A stretch of DNA of 42,038 bases from an uncultured Romboutsia sp. (GCA_937907205.1 CALESE010000163.1:1-42038); one strand, 5' to 3'; positions 25,787 to 35,111 are shown, numbered from the stretch's first letter. Made by a program: numbers and translations. Notes: a model not told the origin generated them from the sequence alone.

Positions 25787-26809
25787 CTAAAGTAATTCTA
25801 AAATTTTGTGTGCACTTTCTTCATCTGTTATAAGAACTATATTTTTATTTATATTTGTCATTGCAATTAAAGCTTCTGCTTTTCTTGTTCCTCCAAATAT
25901 TGCGATGTTTTCTTTTACCTCTTGGAATGTCTCCAAGTTTATGCCTACTGTATTAAGCTTGTATACAATTTCTCCTTTATTATTAAAGTAATGTCCAAAA
26001 ACTTCTCCTACAGCACCTTTTGATATAATTTCTTTAACTTGTTCTTTTGGAAGTTTCCTTCTCATAGCCATTTCATCAGCTCTTCCTATTCCAAATACTA
26101 AAACATCTGTCTTATCTATAGTATCCAATGTGTTTTTAATTTGAGGTTCTTGAGTAATAGTTCTCATTGCTTCTTCACCTAATTCATCAGGTATTTGAAG
26201 TAGTTTATAATGAGAGTTTAACTTCTTGCTTATAGTTGCAACTATATTATTAGACTGAATATCAACTTCTTTTCCCATACTTCCTCTTGCAGGAACTATA
26301 ACAGAATTTATGTACTTTTTATCAGTTTTTAATGAATTTGCAAACTCTAGCATTGTGCTTCCACCTGTTATTGAAACAACATCTCCATCTCTTAAAACAT
26401 CTATGAAATATTCAGCTCCACATCTTGCTACATCTCTTAATAAACTTTCATTATTATCATAACTTCCAGGTACCAGTAAAACTTTTTTTATTCCAAGCTT
26501 ATCTCTTACCTTATCTTGAAGTGTAGATAATCCCATTATGTCATTCATAATATCTTTAAGTTCATCTAAAAGAATATTTCCTTCTTTTGTAATAGTCATT
26601 CCAGAAACTGCCACATCTATAAAGCCTTGCTCTTTTAGAAATTCAGTTTCTGATCTTACTATTCTCTCACTTATTCCAGATATATTTGATAAGGTTCTCC
26701 TACCTATAGGCTCACTAAGTGATATTTGCCTAAGTATAAAATATCTTCTTTCCATAACCTCAATAACTTGTGGAATAAATTTTTGCTGTATTTTTATTAA
26801 ATTTTTCAT
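25787..26809 (-). CDS. cggR: Central glycolytic genes regulator CggR (SorC family)
   Basis: A 340-residue repressor. An N-terminal winged HTH (PIGRRTLSNISGISERIVRS) is followed by a SorC-type sugar-phosphate-binding domain (LVPGSYDNNESLLRDVARCG, SITGGSTMLEFANS and VGINLETFQEVKE). In Bacillus subtilis CggR represses the gapA operon and releases DNA when fructose-1,6-bisphosphate is abundant. Here it heads the same operon and has a matching operator upstream. GGAGC precedes the ATG. Confidence 0.95.
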   Translation of the reverse strand: MKNLIKIQQKFIPQVIEVMERRYFILRQISLSEPIGRRTLSNISGISERIVRSETEFLKEQGFIDVAVSGMTITKEGNILLDELKDIMNDIMGLSTLQDKVRDKLGIKKVLLVPGSYDNNESLLRDVARCGAEYFIDVLRDGDVVSITGGSTMLEFANSLKTDKKYINSVIVPARGSMGKEVDIQSNNIVATISKKLNSHYKLLQIPDELGEEAMRTITQEPQIKNTLDTIDKTDVLVFGIGRADEMAMRRKLPKEQVKEIISKGAVGEVFGHYFNNKGEIVYKLNTVGINLETFQEVKENIAIFGGTRKAEALIAMTNINKNIVLITDEESAHKILELL

Positions 26810-26836
26810 TTTGTGCTCCTTAATTCGTAAATATTA

Positions 26837-26874
26837 CGGGACATTTAACGTCCCTAGTATTTATTTAAGTCCCA
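26837..26874 (-). promoter_or_regulatory. CggR operator
   Basis: On the minus strand the site reads TGGGAC, then 14 bases, then GGGACGTTAAATGTCCCG. The GGGAC repeats and the palindromic downstream half match the CGGGACN6TGTC-type operator known for CggR in Bacillus. It ends about 30 bp before the cggR ATG, so bound CggR would block its own operon. Confidence 0.8.
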
Positions 26875-26934
26875 CAAGATAATTTAATTTTAAATGAATT
26901 TGAAATATATTTCAATAGTTTTTCTAATATTTTT

Positions 26935-28290
26935 CTATTTTTTTACTATGAAATGTTGCTTCCTTTTACTTGATGATGGTATATTTAATTCACTTCTATA
27001 CTTAGCAACCGTTCTTCTTGCTATACTTATGCCATTTTCTTTTAATTTTTCAACTATTTTTTCATCACTTAATGGATTACTTTTGTTTTCTTTTTTTATC
27101 ATTTTTTCTATGGTATTTTTTATACTTCTATTAGATATAATTTTATTATCATTTGTATTTATAGACGTACTAAAAAAGTATTTAAGCTCAAATATACCAA
27201 AAGGTGTAAGAATATATTTTCCATTAACACCTCTGCTTATAGTAGATTCATGACAATTTAGCTTTACTGCAATATCTTTCATTTTCATAGCTTTTATATA
27301 TTTCGGTCCTTTTTCAAAAAAATCCTCTTGTGATTTAACTATTTCTTTTGAAATTTTAAGTATCGTACTTTTTCGATTTTCAATACTTTTTATTAGTTCT
27401 AGTGCTGAATTTAAATTTTCTTTTATAAATTTTTTTGCATATTCATCTGATTGTGACTTAAAAAGTATTTCTTTATAGAACTTATTTATTTTTATTTTAG
27501 GTATATCTCTATCGTTTAGACTTAGTACAAATTCACCCTGTAATTTCTCTACTATTACATCTGGTTGTATATATGTACTTTTACCTATATTATAATTTTT
27601 CCCGGGTTTTGGATTTAGTGTTTTTATTATTTGTATATATTCTAGACACTTTTCTATAGATATAGAATATTTTTTAGAAATATCTTTATATTTATTGTTT
27701 CCTATTTTATCTAAATCATTTCTTAATATTTCTTCTAATTTTAAGTCTTTTATTTTTTTATTTCTAATCTGTATGATTAAACATTCTGATAGATTTCTTG
27801 CTCCTACTCCACTTGGTTCTAACTGTTGGACTTTTTTCAAACATTCATTAAATAATTCCTTACTTATATTCAAGTGCTTTATAATTTCTTTTTCCTCTAT
27901 TTTTAGGTATCCATCTTCATCTAAGCTATCTATTATAAATTCACATACTTTTCTTTCTTGATTATTTAATTTATATAAACTTATTTGAAATTGTAATTCA
28001 TCATATATACTTTTATAACTACTTATAATATTTTCATAATTTACATAATTATTATCTATATAATTTTCACTAAATTTATATGATGATTTATATAAATAAT
28101 TTACATAAGATTCCCAATCTATATCATTATTTTTTTCAACCTCTATTAATGGATTTTCTTCACCTTGTTTAATTATTTCATCTTCTAAATCTTGTTTACT
28201 CATGCCAAGTATATTTAATGATTGTTTTAATGAAGTTGTAATTGCTAGTTTTTGTGATTGATTTAGGTTAAGGCTTTGATTTAAATTCAT
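26935..28290 (-). CDS. rpoN: RNA polymerase sigma-54 factor
   Basis: A 451-residue sigma-54. The glutamine/leucine-rich activator-interacting N-terminus (LNLNQSQKLAITTSLKQSL) is followed by the core-binding region and the HTH (MKDIAVKLNCHESTISRGVN). The RpoN box is ARRTVAKYRSELNIPSS near the C-terminus and recognises the -24 element. It directs transcription from -24/-12 promoters only with an AAA+ activator. Both a candidate activator (39474-41252) and a good -24/-12 promoter (39291-39306) are in this window. It lies just upstream of cggR in the same direction. Confidence 0.96.
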   Translation of the reverse strand: MNLNQSLNLNQSQKLAITTSLKQSLNILGMSKQDLEDEIIKQGEENPLIEVEKNNDIDWESYVNYLYKSSYKFSENYIDNNYVNYENIISSYKSIYDELQFQISLYKLNNQERKVCEFIIDSLDEDGYLKIEEKEIIKHLNISKELFNECLKKVQQLEPSGVGARNLSECLIIQIRNKKIKDLKLEEILRNDLDKIGNNKYKDISKKYSISIEKCLEYIQIIKTLNPKPGKNYNIGKSTYIQPDVIVEKLQGEFVLSLNDRDIPKIKINKFYKEILFKSQSDEYAKKFIKENLNSALELIKSIENRKSTILKISKEIVKSQEDFFEKGPKYIKAMKMKDIAVKLNCHESTISRGVNGKYILTPFGIFELKYFFSTSINTNDNKIISNRSIKNTIEKMIKKENKSNPLSDEKIVEKLKENGISIARRTVAKYRSELNIPSSSKRKQHFIVKK

Positions 28291-28343
28291 AATATATGCA
28301 CCTCATACTCTTTGGTATGTAAATTTATGTTTTAAATAATAAT

Positions 28344-28401
28344 AAACCCTTTTATACAAGTATATTTTACCATTTAAAATATACATTGTCTAAAAGGGTT
28401 T
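28344..28401 (-). terminator. Long two-part hairpin after hslO
   Basis: An outer 11-bp stem (AAACCCTTTTA with TAAAAGGGTTT, 28344-28354 and 28391-28401) encloses an inner 9-bp stem (GTATATTTT with AAAATATAC). It starts nine bases after the hslO stop. The tail is AT-rich without a pure T run. It probably ends the hslO transcript before rpoN. Confidence 0.6.
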
Positions 28402-28409
28402 AATTTATA

Positions 28410-29285
28410 TTACATCTCATTTAAAATCTCTATTAATTCCTCTTCATTGTAATCATAGTTTGAATTACAGAATTGACATCCTATTTCAGCCTTTTTATCT
28501 TCTTCGATTATGGATTGTAATTCATTTTTACCTATGGCTACTAGTGCTTTTTTAACCCTGTCTTTAGAGCATTCACAATGGAATTTCACGTCACATCTAT
28601 CTAATATATTTGGGTTTAATCCATCTAAAACTATATTAAGCATATCTTCTGGTGTTTTTCCCTCTGACATCATAGTAGTTATAGATGATAACTTTCCTAT
28701 ATTTTCTTCTAATTTAGATATAGTTTCTTCTGTAGCATCTGGCATTAATTGAACGATTAATCCTCCAGCATGTTCTACTTTATATCCTGTAGTAAGTACT
28801 CCTAATGCAACCACCGATGGAGTTTGTTCAGATAATGCAAAGTAATGTGTAAAATCTTCTGCTATTTCTCCGCTTACCAATGGATATGCTCCATTATAAG
28901 GTTCTCTAAGACCTAAATCTTTTATAACTTTTACAACACCGTTTGTTCCAACTGCAGCAGCTACATTTAATTTTCCATTTGGATAATTTTCCACTTCAAC
29001 ATTTGGATTATCCACATATCCTTTAACTGTACCTTTTGCATCAGCTGTAGCAAGTATAGTACCTATAGGCCCCCCACCTTTTATTATAACTGTTAGCTTA
29101 TCACCTTTATTTTTCATCATTAGCCCCATCATAGATGTGGCAGTTAATGTTCTTCCTAGAGCTGCTGTTGCAACCTTAGTTGTTTCATGTAATTTTCTAG
29201 CTTCTTCTACTAAATCAGTTGTTTTTGCTACAAATGCTCTTACTTGTCCATTGCCACCTGTTGCTCTTATTACATAATCTTTCAT
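28410..29285 (-). CDS. hslO: Redox-regulated chaperone Hsp33
   Basis: A 291-residue Hsp33. The chaperone is switched on by oxidation of a zinc centre made from four C-terminal cysteines, visible here as FHCECS (CxC) and CQFCNS (CxxC). The N-terminal domain has the conserved YVIRATGGNGQVRAFVAKT and the glycine-rich GGGPIGTILATAD. It protects proteins from aggregation during oxidative stress, relevant to an anaerobe. Full length and intact. Confidence 0.96.
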   Translation of the reverse strand: MKDYVIRATGGNGQVRAFVAKTTDLVEEARKLHETTKVATAALGRTLTATSMMGLMMKNKGDKLTVIIKGGGPIGTILATADAKGTVKGYVDNPNVEVENYPNGKLNVAAAVGTNGVVKVIKDLGLREPYNGAYPLVSGEIAEDFTHYFALSEQTPSVVALGVLTTGYKVEHAGGLIVQLMPDATEETISKLEENIGKLSSITTMMSEGKTPEDMLNIVLDGLNPNILDRCDVKFHCECSKDRVKKALVAIGKNELQSIIEEDKKAEIGCQFCNSNYDYNEEELIEILNEM

Positions 29286-29309
29286 TGTATTCCTCCTATA
29301 TATTAACTT

Positions 29310-30056
29310 CTATTTTTTGCATACGAAGAATATTCTTTCAGTTTCTTCATTTGGAGCTTCAAATGTAAAGTCTCCATATGTTTTTATATATTCAAAACCT
29401 GCTTCATTTAACATTTCAATTATTTCGTCTTCAGTGTAAGCCCTTTGTTGATGCACTTCTTTAAATCTATCAAACTTACCATTTTCATCTTTTATGAAGA
29501 ATGATAGTTCCATTTCAACTAAATTTTCTTCTTCATCAAAATAATTTTGCCACATATAAGCTACATCTTCTCTATTTTCACCATACATGTTATTGCCTAA
29601 TACATTAGCTAATTTATAGTATGAGCTTATATCAAATATTAAAATTCCCTCATGTTTAAGAAGCTCATATGATTTATTAAATACATGCTGTAAATCATCA
29701 TCATACGTTATATAATTGAATCCATCACAAGCACATAATATACAATCTAAATTATCTATTTCAAAATCAAATTCAGCTAAATCTTGTTGTAGTAATACAA
29801 GTTCTACACCTTCTTTTTCAGCCTTTTCTCTAGCCACGCTAAGCATTTCATCTGATATATCTATTGCTGCTATATCATAGTTTTTCTTAGTTAAAGGTAT
29901 TGTCATATTACCTGTTCCACAAGCTAATTCTAGTATATTTTGTACCTTAAGATTTTCATCTTTTATTATATCTTCTATATATTTAACCCATCCATCATAA
30001 TCGACATCATTCATAAGGTCGTCATAAATAAATGCAAAATTACTATACTGTTCCAT
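29310..30056 (-). CDS. Class I SAM-dependent methyltransferase
   Basis: A 248-residue methyltransferase with the SAM-binding motif ILELACGTGNMTIPL near residue 41, an acidic loop AIDISDEMLSVAREKAE and LDCILCACDGFNYI. It resembles YqeM-like methyltransferases; the substrate is unknown. Its ATG lies inside the end of the broken spore-protein gene (stop at 30043), so the two were once translationally coupled. The gene ends 24 bp before the hslO ATG. Confidence 0.85.
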   Translation of the reverse strand: MEQYSNFAFIYDDLMNDVDYDGWVKYIEDIIKDENLKVQNILELACGTGNMTIPLTKKNYDIAAIDISDEMLSVAREKAEKEGVELVLLQQDLAEFDFEIDNLDCILCACDGFNYITYDDDLQHVFNKSYELLKHEGILIFDISSYYKLANVLGNNMYGENREDVAYMWQNYFDEEENLVEMELSFFIKDENGKFDRFKEVHQQRAYTEDEIIEMLNEAGFEYIKTYGDFTFEAPNEETERIFFVCKK

Positions 30057-30313
30057 CGTCCTTATTTGCTTCCTCCATCATCTTTTTCTTTTTCTTTTTA
30101 CGTGATGTAAGCATTCCACCTATTCTTCCAGCTTCTTTAGCTGTAAGTCCAGCCCCTTTCGCTGACCTTGTCCATAAGTCCAAGTTCTGATGCTATCTCA
30201 TATTTCATTATATCATCATCTGTCAATATTTTTTTCTTCTTACTATTATTATTTTTTTGACTTTTCTTACCTGGTTTATTTAATAATTCATTATTTATTA
30301 TCTCATTATTCAT
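30043..30313 (-). pseudogene. Alpha/beta-type small acid-soluble spore protein gene, frameshifted
   Basis: The first frame starts at ATG 30313 (ribosome site AAAGGGG) and runs through a Lys/Asn-rich leader into MKYEIASELGLMDKVSERGW, then stops early. In the next frame the family's C-terminal half is intact: GLTAKEAGRIGGML, then a poly-lysine run and MMEEANKDDGTV, ending at 30043. Joined, the two halves make a SASP of about 91 residues. The total length is one base over a multiple of three. SASPs coat and protect spore DNA. Adding back one GCTGG unit at about 30148-30156 would restore GWAGLTAKEAGR, so a 5-bp loss is one simple cause. A sequencing error is also possible. Confidence 0.8.
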
Positions 30314-30320
30314 AAAAAAC

Positions 30321-30381
30321 ACCCCTTTACATATTTGTATTTTTGTCATATAGCAAAAATTTATACAAATATTTAAGGGGT
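30321..30381 (-). terminator. Hairpin ending the M20 gene and covering the spore-protein ribosome site
   Basis: Nearly complementary 20-base arms (30321-30340 with 30363-30381, built on ACCCCTT and ATATTTGTAT) lie seven bases after the amidohydrolase stop and are followed by GTTTTTT. The left arm contains the AAAGGGG ribosome site of the spore-protein gene, which would be hidden when the hairpin forms. Confidence 0.6.
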
Positions 30382-30387
30382 ATAATT

Positions 30388-31506
30388 TTAATTTATTGCA
30401 TTTTTATATTTTAATAATTTTATGTATATATTTACTCCATTTAATAAAATTTCTTCATTAAAATCAAAATCCAAACTATGAAGTCCATTAACAAATCCTT
30501 TTTCCTCATTTCTCGAACCTAACATAAAAAATAACCCTGGTACTTTTCTCTGATAATATGAAAAATCTTCTGCTATCATCAGCGGATCTAAATTTATAAC
30601 TTTAGTATCTCCAATAGCTTTTATAAATTCATTACAAAGTTCTTTATTGTTATTAACAGAAGGATAATCATCTTTTATATATAAATCTACTCTACACTCA
30701 AAAGCTTCTTCTATTCCTTTGCATATAAAATTCATTCTTTCTTTTATCTTTTCATATACATTGGGATCAAATGCTCTTATTGTACCTTCTAACCTAGAGT
30801 TTTCAGCTATTATATTCCTTCTAGAACCTACTATCATTTTGCCTATAGTTAGTAGTGCATTATCAAGTGGACTTATATTTCTAGATATTATTGATTGAAT
30901 ATTATTAACTAAAGCAGATGATACTACAACTCCATCTATACCATTTTGAGGCATTGCTCCATGTCCACTTTTAGTAGTTATATCTATATCAAAATCTCCT
31001 ACTTGAGCAAAAAAATATCCATCTCTTAAACCTATATAACCTTCTGGTATCTCTGGATATATATGCAGTCCATATATTTCATCTATATTATATTTTTCAA
31101 ATATCCCTTCTGATATTAAATCTTTAGCTCCACCTGGGCCTTCTTCTGCTGGTTGAAATATAAATACAATGTTATCATTTAAATTATCTATATTTAACTT
31201 TAAGTACTCTATTAATCCTAACAATATTGATGTATGGCCATCATGACCACATAAATGCTCTACTCCATTTTCAGTAGTAAGTCCATCTATATCCGCTCGA
31301 AATGCTATTGTTTTATTACCTATTTTACCTTTTAAAATCCCTACTGTAGCAGTTTCTAAGTATATATCATATTCTACTTCTATACTTTTCAAATACTCCC
31401 TTATATAATTAGCTGTTTTAAATTCTTTTCTTCCTACCTCTGCTATACGGTGTAATGATTTTCTATGATTAAAAATTTTATCTTTTATATAATTTGCATT
31501 TTCCAT
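30388..31506 (-). CDS. M20D family amidohydrolase, possible N-acetyldiaminopimelate deacetylase
   Basis: A 372-residue zinc-dependent amidohydrolase. Metal and active-site motifs are HLCGHDGHTSILLGL near residue 85, FQPAEEGPGGAKDLI near 117 and YGLHIYPEIPEG near 144; IAEDFSYY and GLHSLDFDFNEE lie near the C-terminus. M20D enzymes remove acyl groups from amino acids or hippurate-like compounds. Because it is divergent from an asd-dapA-dapB-dapH operon that uses the acetylated pathway, it may be the N-acetyl-diaminopimelate deacetylase that pathway needs; that is context-based inference. A general aminoacylase is the alternative. GGGGGG precedes the ATG. Confidence 0.8.
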   Translation of the reverse strand: MENANYIKDKIFNHRKSLHRIAEVGRKEFKTANYIREYLKSIEVEYDIYLETATVGILKGKIGNKTIAFRADIDGLTTENGVEHLCGHDGHTSILLGLIEYLKLNIDNLNDNIVFIFQPAEEGPGGAKDLISEGIFEKYNIDEIYGLHIYPEIPEGYIGLRDGYFFAQVGDFDIDITTKSGHGAMPQNGIDGVVVSSALVNNIQSIISRNISPLDNALLTIGKMIVGSRRNIIAENSRLEGTIRAFDPNVYEKIKERMNFICKGIEEAFECRVDLYIKDDYPSVNNNKELCNEFIKAIGDTKVINLDPLMIAEDFSYYQRKVPGLFFMLGSRNEEKGFVNGLHSLDFDFNEEILLNGVNIYIKLLKYKNAIN

Positions 31507-31711
31507 ATCATACCCCCCTAATGTATTTACCTTTTTAGTTCAACTCTTATAAAGTTTCTATCTTATATACTTATAAATGAATATCTATGCATCTTTTAAT
31601 TCTTTTATGAATATATCTAGGATTATAAGACTATTTATTAAGATTTTAGTTTTACAAATATAAAAACACATTATTTCTTACCTATAAAATTTATAAAATG
31701 GGGTGATTTTA

Positions 31712-32710
31712 TTGAAAAAAATTAATGTTGCTATAGTTGGTGCTACTGGAATGGTTGGTAGAACATTTTTAAAAGTATTAGAAGAAAGAAAGTTCCCTAT
31801 TGAAAATTTATATCTATTCTCATCTTCAAAATCAGCAGGTTCTCATATTAAATTTAATGGAAAAGATTATTTAGTTGAAGAGTTAAAAGAAGATTCATTT
31901 GATAGAGATATACAAATAGCATTATTTTCTGCTGGTGGAGATATAAGTAAATTATATGCTCCTATCGCATCTTCAAAAGGAGTTATAGTTATCGATAATT
32001 CTAGTTATTGGAGAATGAATCCTGATGTTCCTTTAATTGTTCCTGAAGTAAATCCAGAAGCAGTTAAAAATCATCACGGAATAATAGCCAATCCTAACTG
32101 TTCTACAATACAGGCTATGGTACCTCTTAAGCCTCTTCATGATAAATACAAAATAAAAAGAATTATTTATTCAACATATCAAGCTGTTTCTGGTTCTGGG
32201 GTTAGAGGTGTTAATGATTTAGAAGAAGGAATTAAAGGAAATCCTACTGGATTTTATCCTCATCCTATTTCATTTAACTGCCTTCCACATATAGACGTAT
32301 TTACGGAAAATGGATATACAAAAGAAGAAATGAAAATGATAAATGAAACTATGAAAATATTTGATGATTATGACTTAAAAGTTACTGCAACTACTGTAAG
32401 AGTTCCTGTTAAAAACTCTCATAGTGAATCTATAAATATAGAGTTTGAGGAGGGATTTGAATTATCAAATTTAGTATCTACTCTTGAAAATTCACCTGGT
32501 GTTGTTGTTTTAGACGATACTGACAACAATATATATCCTACTGCTATTGACTGTAACGGAAAAGATGAAGTATTTGTTGGAAGAATTAGAAGGGACTTTA
32601 GTGTTGATAATGGAATTAATATATGGGTTGTAGCTGACAACATCAGAAAAGGTGCTGCTGTTAATGCTGTTCAAATAGCAGAATTATTATTATCTTACGA
32701 TTTAGTTTAA
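31712..32710 (+). CDS. asd: Aspartate-semialdehyde dehydrogenase
   Basis: A 332-residue enzyme that reduces aspartyl phosphate to aspartate semialdehyde with NADPH. The nucleotide-binding VAIVGATGMVGRTFLKVLEE is at the N-terminus, the catalytic cysteine is in ANPNCSTIQAM near residue 128, and the substrate site includes YQAVSGSGVRG. The most likely start is TTG 31712 (GGGGTG six bases upstream); an upstream GTG has no ribosome site. First gene of the diaminopimelate/lysine operon. No lysine riboswitch is recognised in the 200-bp leader. Confidence 0.95.
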   Translation: MKKINVAIVGATGMVGRTFLKVLEERKFPIENLYLFSSSKSAGSHIKFNGKDYLVEELKEDSFDRDIQIALFSAGGDISKLYAPIASSKGVIVIDNSSYWRMNPDVPLIVPEVNPEAVKNHHGIIANPNCSTIQAMVPLKPLHDKYKIKRIIYSTYQAVSGSGVRGVNDLEEGIKGNPTGFYPHPISFNCLPHIDVFTENGYTKEEMKMINETMKIFDDYDLKVTATTVRVPVKNSHSESINIEFEEGFELSNLVSTLENSPGVVVLDDTDNNIYPTAIDCNGKDEVFVGRIRRDFSVDNGINIWVVADNIRKGAAVNAVQIAELLLSYDLV

Positions 32711-32742
32711 TATTAAAATTTATATAAAGGAGAATTACTTAT

Positions 32743-33636
32743 ATGATATTTAAAGGTTCTGCTGTTGCTTTAGTTACTCCATTTACTGATAATGGTGTTG
32801 ATTTTGAGAAATTAGGTAAATTAATTGAATTTCATATTGAAAATCATACTGATGCACTTGTTGTATGTGGAACAACTGGAGAATCTACTACTATGAATGA
32901 TGCTGAACAATTATCAGTTATAAAGTACACAGTTGATAAAGTAAATAAAAGAATACCTGTTATTGCAGGAACTGGCTCTAATAATACAGCTCATTCTGTT
33001 TATTTAAGCCAAGAAGCCGAAAAGCTTGGTGCTGATGCTTTATTGATAATAACACCTTACTATAATAAAGCTAACGAAAAAGGACTTAAACTTCATTTTG
33101 AAACAATAGCAAATAGCACTTCTTTACCGATAATTCTTTATAATGTGCCTGGAAGAACATCTATGAATATAAAACCTAAAGTTGTTGCTGAACTTTCAAA
33201 AATAGATAATATAGTTGCTATAAAAGAAGCTAGTGGAGATTTATCTCAAGTTGCTGAAATATCTAGGCTAGTTCCAGATGACTTTGCTATTTATTCAGGT
33301 AATGATGATTCTATTATTCCATTATTATCTCTTGGTGGAAGTGGCGTAATCTCTGTTCTTGCTAATATATGCCCTAGAGAAACTCATGACTTAGTACAAA
33401 AATTCTTAGATGGAGATATAGATGGTTCTAAAAAATTGCAACTTGATATGAAACCTTTAATAGATGCTCTATTTATAGAAGTAAATCCAATACCAGTAAA
33501 AACTGCTATGAATTTATTAGGATTTAAAGTTGGAAATTTAAGACTTCCACTTGCTGATATGAATGAAAAAAATCTTGAAGTATTAAAACAAGAATTAATT
33601 AATAAAAGTTTAAAATTAGGAGATGCCTTATGTTAA
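32743..33636 (+). CDS. dapA: 4-hydroxy-tetrahydrodipicolinate synthase
   Basis: A 297-residue class I aldolase that condenses pyruvate with aspartate semialdehyde. The N-terminal GSAVALVTPFTDNGVDFEKL, VVCGTTGESTTMNDAEQ, the YNVPGRTSMN loop with the catalytic tyrosine, and the Schiff-base lysine in VAIKEASGDLSQ are all present. AAAGGAG precedes the ATG. It overlaps dapB by seven bases, so the two are translationally coupled. Confidence 0.97.
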   Translation: MIFKGSAVALVTPFTDNGVDFEKLGKLIEFHIENHTDALVVCGTTGESTTMNDAEQLSVIKYTVDKVNKRIPVIAGTGSNNTAHSVYLSQEAEKLGADALLIITPYYNKANEKGLKLHFETIANSTSLPIILYNVPGRTSMNIKPKVVAELSKIDNIVAIKEASGDLSQVAEISRLVPDDFAIYSGNDDSIIPLLSLGGSGVISVLANICPRETHDLVQKFLDGDIDGSKKLQLDMKPLIDALFIEVNPIPVKTAMNLLGFKVGNLRLPLADMNEKNLEVLKQELINKSLKLGDALC

Positions 33637-34376
33637 AAGTTTTAGTTAATGGTTGCCTTGGTAAAATGGGTGTAGTTTTATCAAAATGTGTTATAGAAGA
33701 TGAAGAATTAGAATTAGTTTGTGGTGTATCTCAAAACCCACCATGTAATACTCCATTTAAAATTTATCCTAGATGTAGTGATGTCAAGGATGATATAGAC
33801 GTAATAATAGATTTTTCTCATCATTTAGCTTTAGATGATTTATTATCATTTTCTGTTGATAATAAAAAACCATTAGTAATAGCTACAACTGGATATAACG
33901 AAGAAGAATTATTAAAAATAAAAGAAGCATCAAAAATTATACCAATATTTCATTCTTCTAATATGTCACTTGGTATAAATGTTTTACTTAAATTAGTGAA
34001 AGATGCTGCTAAATTACTTAATAAATTTGATATAGAAATAATTGAAAAACATCATAACAAAAAAGTAGATGCTCCTAGTGGTACTGCTTTAATGATTGCA
34101 GATAGTATAAAAAGTATTTTGCCATATTTAGAATATAGCTATGGTAGGTATGGTCGCTCTGCAAAAAGGTCTGAATGTGAACTTGGTATACATGCTGTAA
34201 GAGGCGGATCTATCGTAGGAGAACACACTACAATATTTGCTGGTCATGATGAGGTTATTGAAATCAAACATTCTGCTCAATCTAAAGATATATTTGCTAA
34301 AGGGTCTATCTCTGCTGCAAAATATTTAGTTAACCAAAATCCAGGTTATTATAATATGGATAATATGCTAAATTAA
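33630..34376 (+). CDS. dapB: 4-hydroxy-tetrahydrodipicolinate reductase
   Basis: A 248-residue NAD(P)H-dependent reductase. The N-terminal VLVNGCLGKMGVVL nucleotide motif, VIIDFSHH, ATTGYNEEE, and the catalytic EKHHNKKVDAPSGTALM are recognised. The protein makes tetrahydrodipicolinate, the branch substrate of the next gene product. It starts inside the end of dapA with GGAGATG upstream. The length is slightly short but within the family range. Confidence 0.96.
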   Translation: MLKVLVNGCLGKMGVVLSKCVIEDEELELVCGVSQNPPCNTPFKIYPRCSDVKDDIDVIIDFSHHLALDDLLSFSVDNKKPLVIATTGYNEEELLKIKEASKIIPIFHSSNMSLGINVLLKLVKDAAKLLNKFDIEIIEKHHNKKVDAPSGTALMIADSIKSILPYLEYSYGRYGRSAKRSECELGIHAVRGGSIVGEHTTIFAGHDEVIEIKHSAQSKDIFAKGSISAAKYLVNQNPGYYNMDNMLN

Positions 34377-34394
34377 CTTTTCTAAGGAGGAATT

Positions 34395-35111
34395 ATGATA
34401 AATTTAAACGATGCTTATGAGATTGCAGATTTTATAAAAAATTCTAAGAAGAAAACACCTGTTAAGGTGTATATTAATTGTAATAATCTAAATCCTAAAT
34501 CTTGTGATGAATTTAAAGTATTTGGAAGTAATGATTCTTATACTTTAATTGGTAATTATGATGAAATATTAAAATTTTTAAATGAAAATAAACATTTTAT
34601 TACTGACACTTTTATTGAATTTGATGGAAGAAATTCAGCTATACCAATGTATAACTACTTACATGAACACGCAAGAATAGAACCTGGTGCTGTTATTAGA
34701 GATATGGTGTCTATAGGTAAAAATGCTGTTATTATGATGGGTGCTGTTATAAATATTGGTGCTGTTATAGGTGAAAACTCTATGATAGATATGAATGCTG
34801 TTATAGGTGCTAGAGGTATAATCGGTAATAATGTACACTTAGGTGCTGGTGCTGTTGTAGCTGGCGTTCTTGAACCGCCTTCTGCAACTCCAGCTATAAT
34901 AGAGGACGATGTATTGGTAGGTGCAAATGCAGTTATACTTGAAGGTGTAAAAGTTGGTAAAGGTGCTGTTGTAGGTGCCGGTGCTGTTGTTACTCATGAT
35001 GTTCCTCCAGGTTCTGTAGTTGCTGGCTCTCCTGCTAAATTAATAAAAATGAAAGATGAAAAAACATCTGATAAAACTAAGTTTATAGATATTCTTAGAA
35101 ATTTAGATTAA
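34395..35111 (+). CDS. dapH: Tetrahydrodipicolinate N-acetyltransferase
   Basis: A 238-residue left-handed beta-helix acyltransferase. Hexapeptide repeats run from about residue 90 to 205 (ARIEPGAVIRDMVSIGKNAV, AVIGENSMIDMNAVIGARG, LVGANAVILEGVKVGKGAVV). The N-terminal domain LNDAYEIADFIKNSKKKTPV is typical of DapH (also written DapD in some genomes) from Firmicutes that use acetyl-CoA. AGGAGGAATT precedes the ATG. It completes the operon and implies a later aminotransferase and deacetylase. Confidence 0.95.
   Translation: MINLNDAYEIADFIKNSKKKTPVKVYINCNNLNPKSCDEFKVFGSNDSYTLIGNYDEILKFLNENKHFITDTFIEFDGRNSAIPMYNYLHEHARIEPGAVIRDMVSIGKNAVIMMGAVINIGAVIGENSMIDMNAVIGARGIIGNNVHLGAGAVVAGVLEPPSATPAIIEDDVLVGANAVILEGVKVGKGAVVGAGAVVTHDVPPGSVVAGSPAKLIKMKDEKTSDKTKFIDILRNLD

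Noticed and set aside
31507..31711. Possible lysine riboswitch before asd
   Set aside because: The leader is very AT-rich and none of the conserved L-box sequence blocks could be found.
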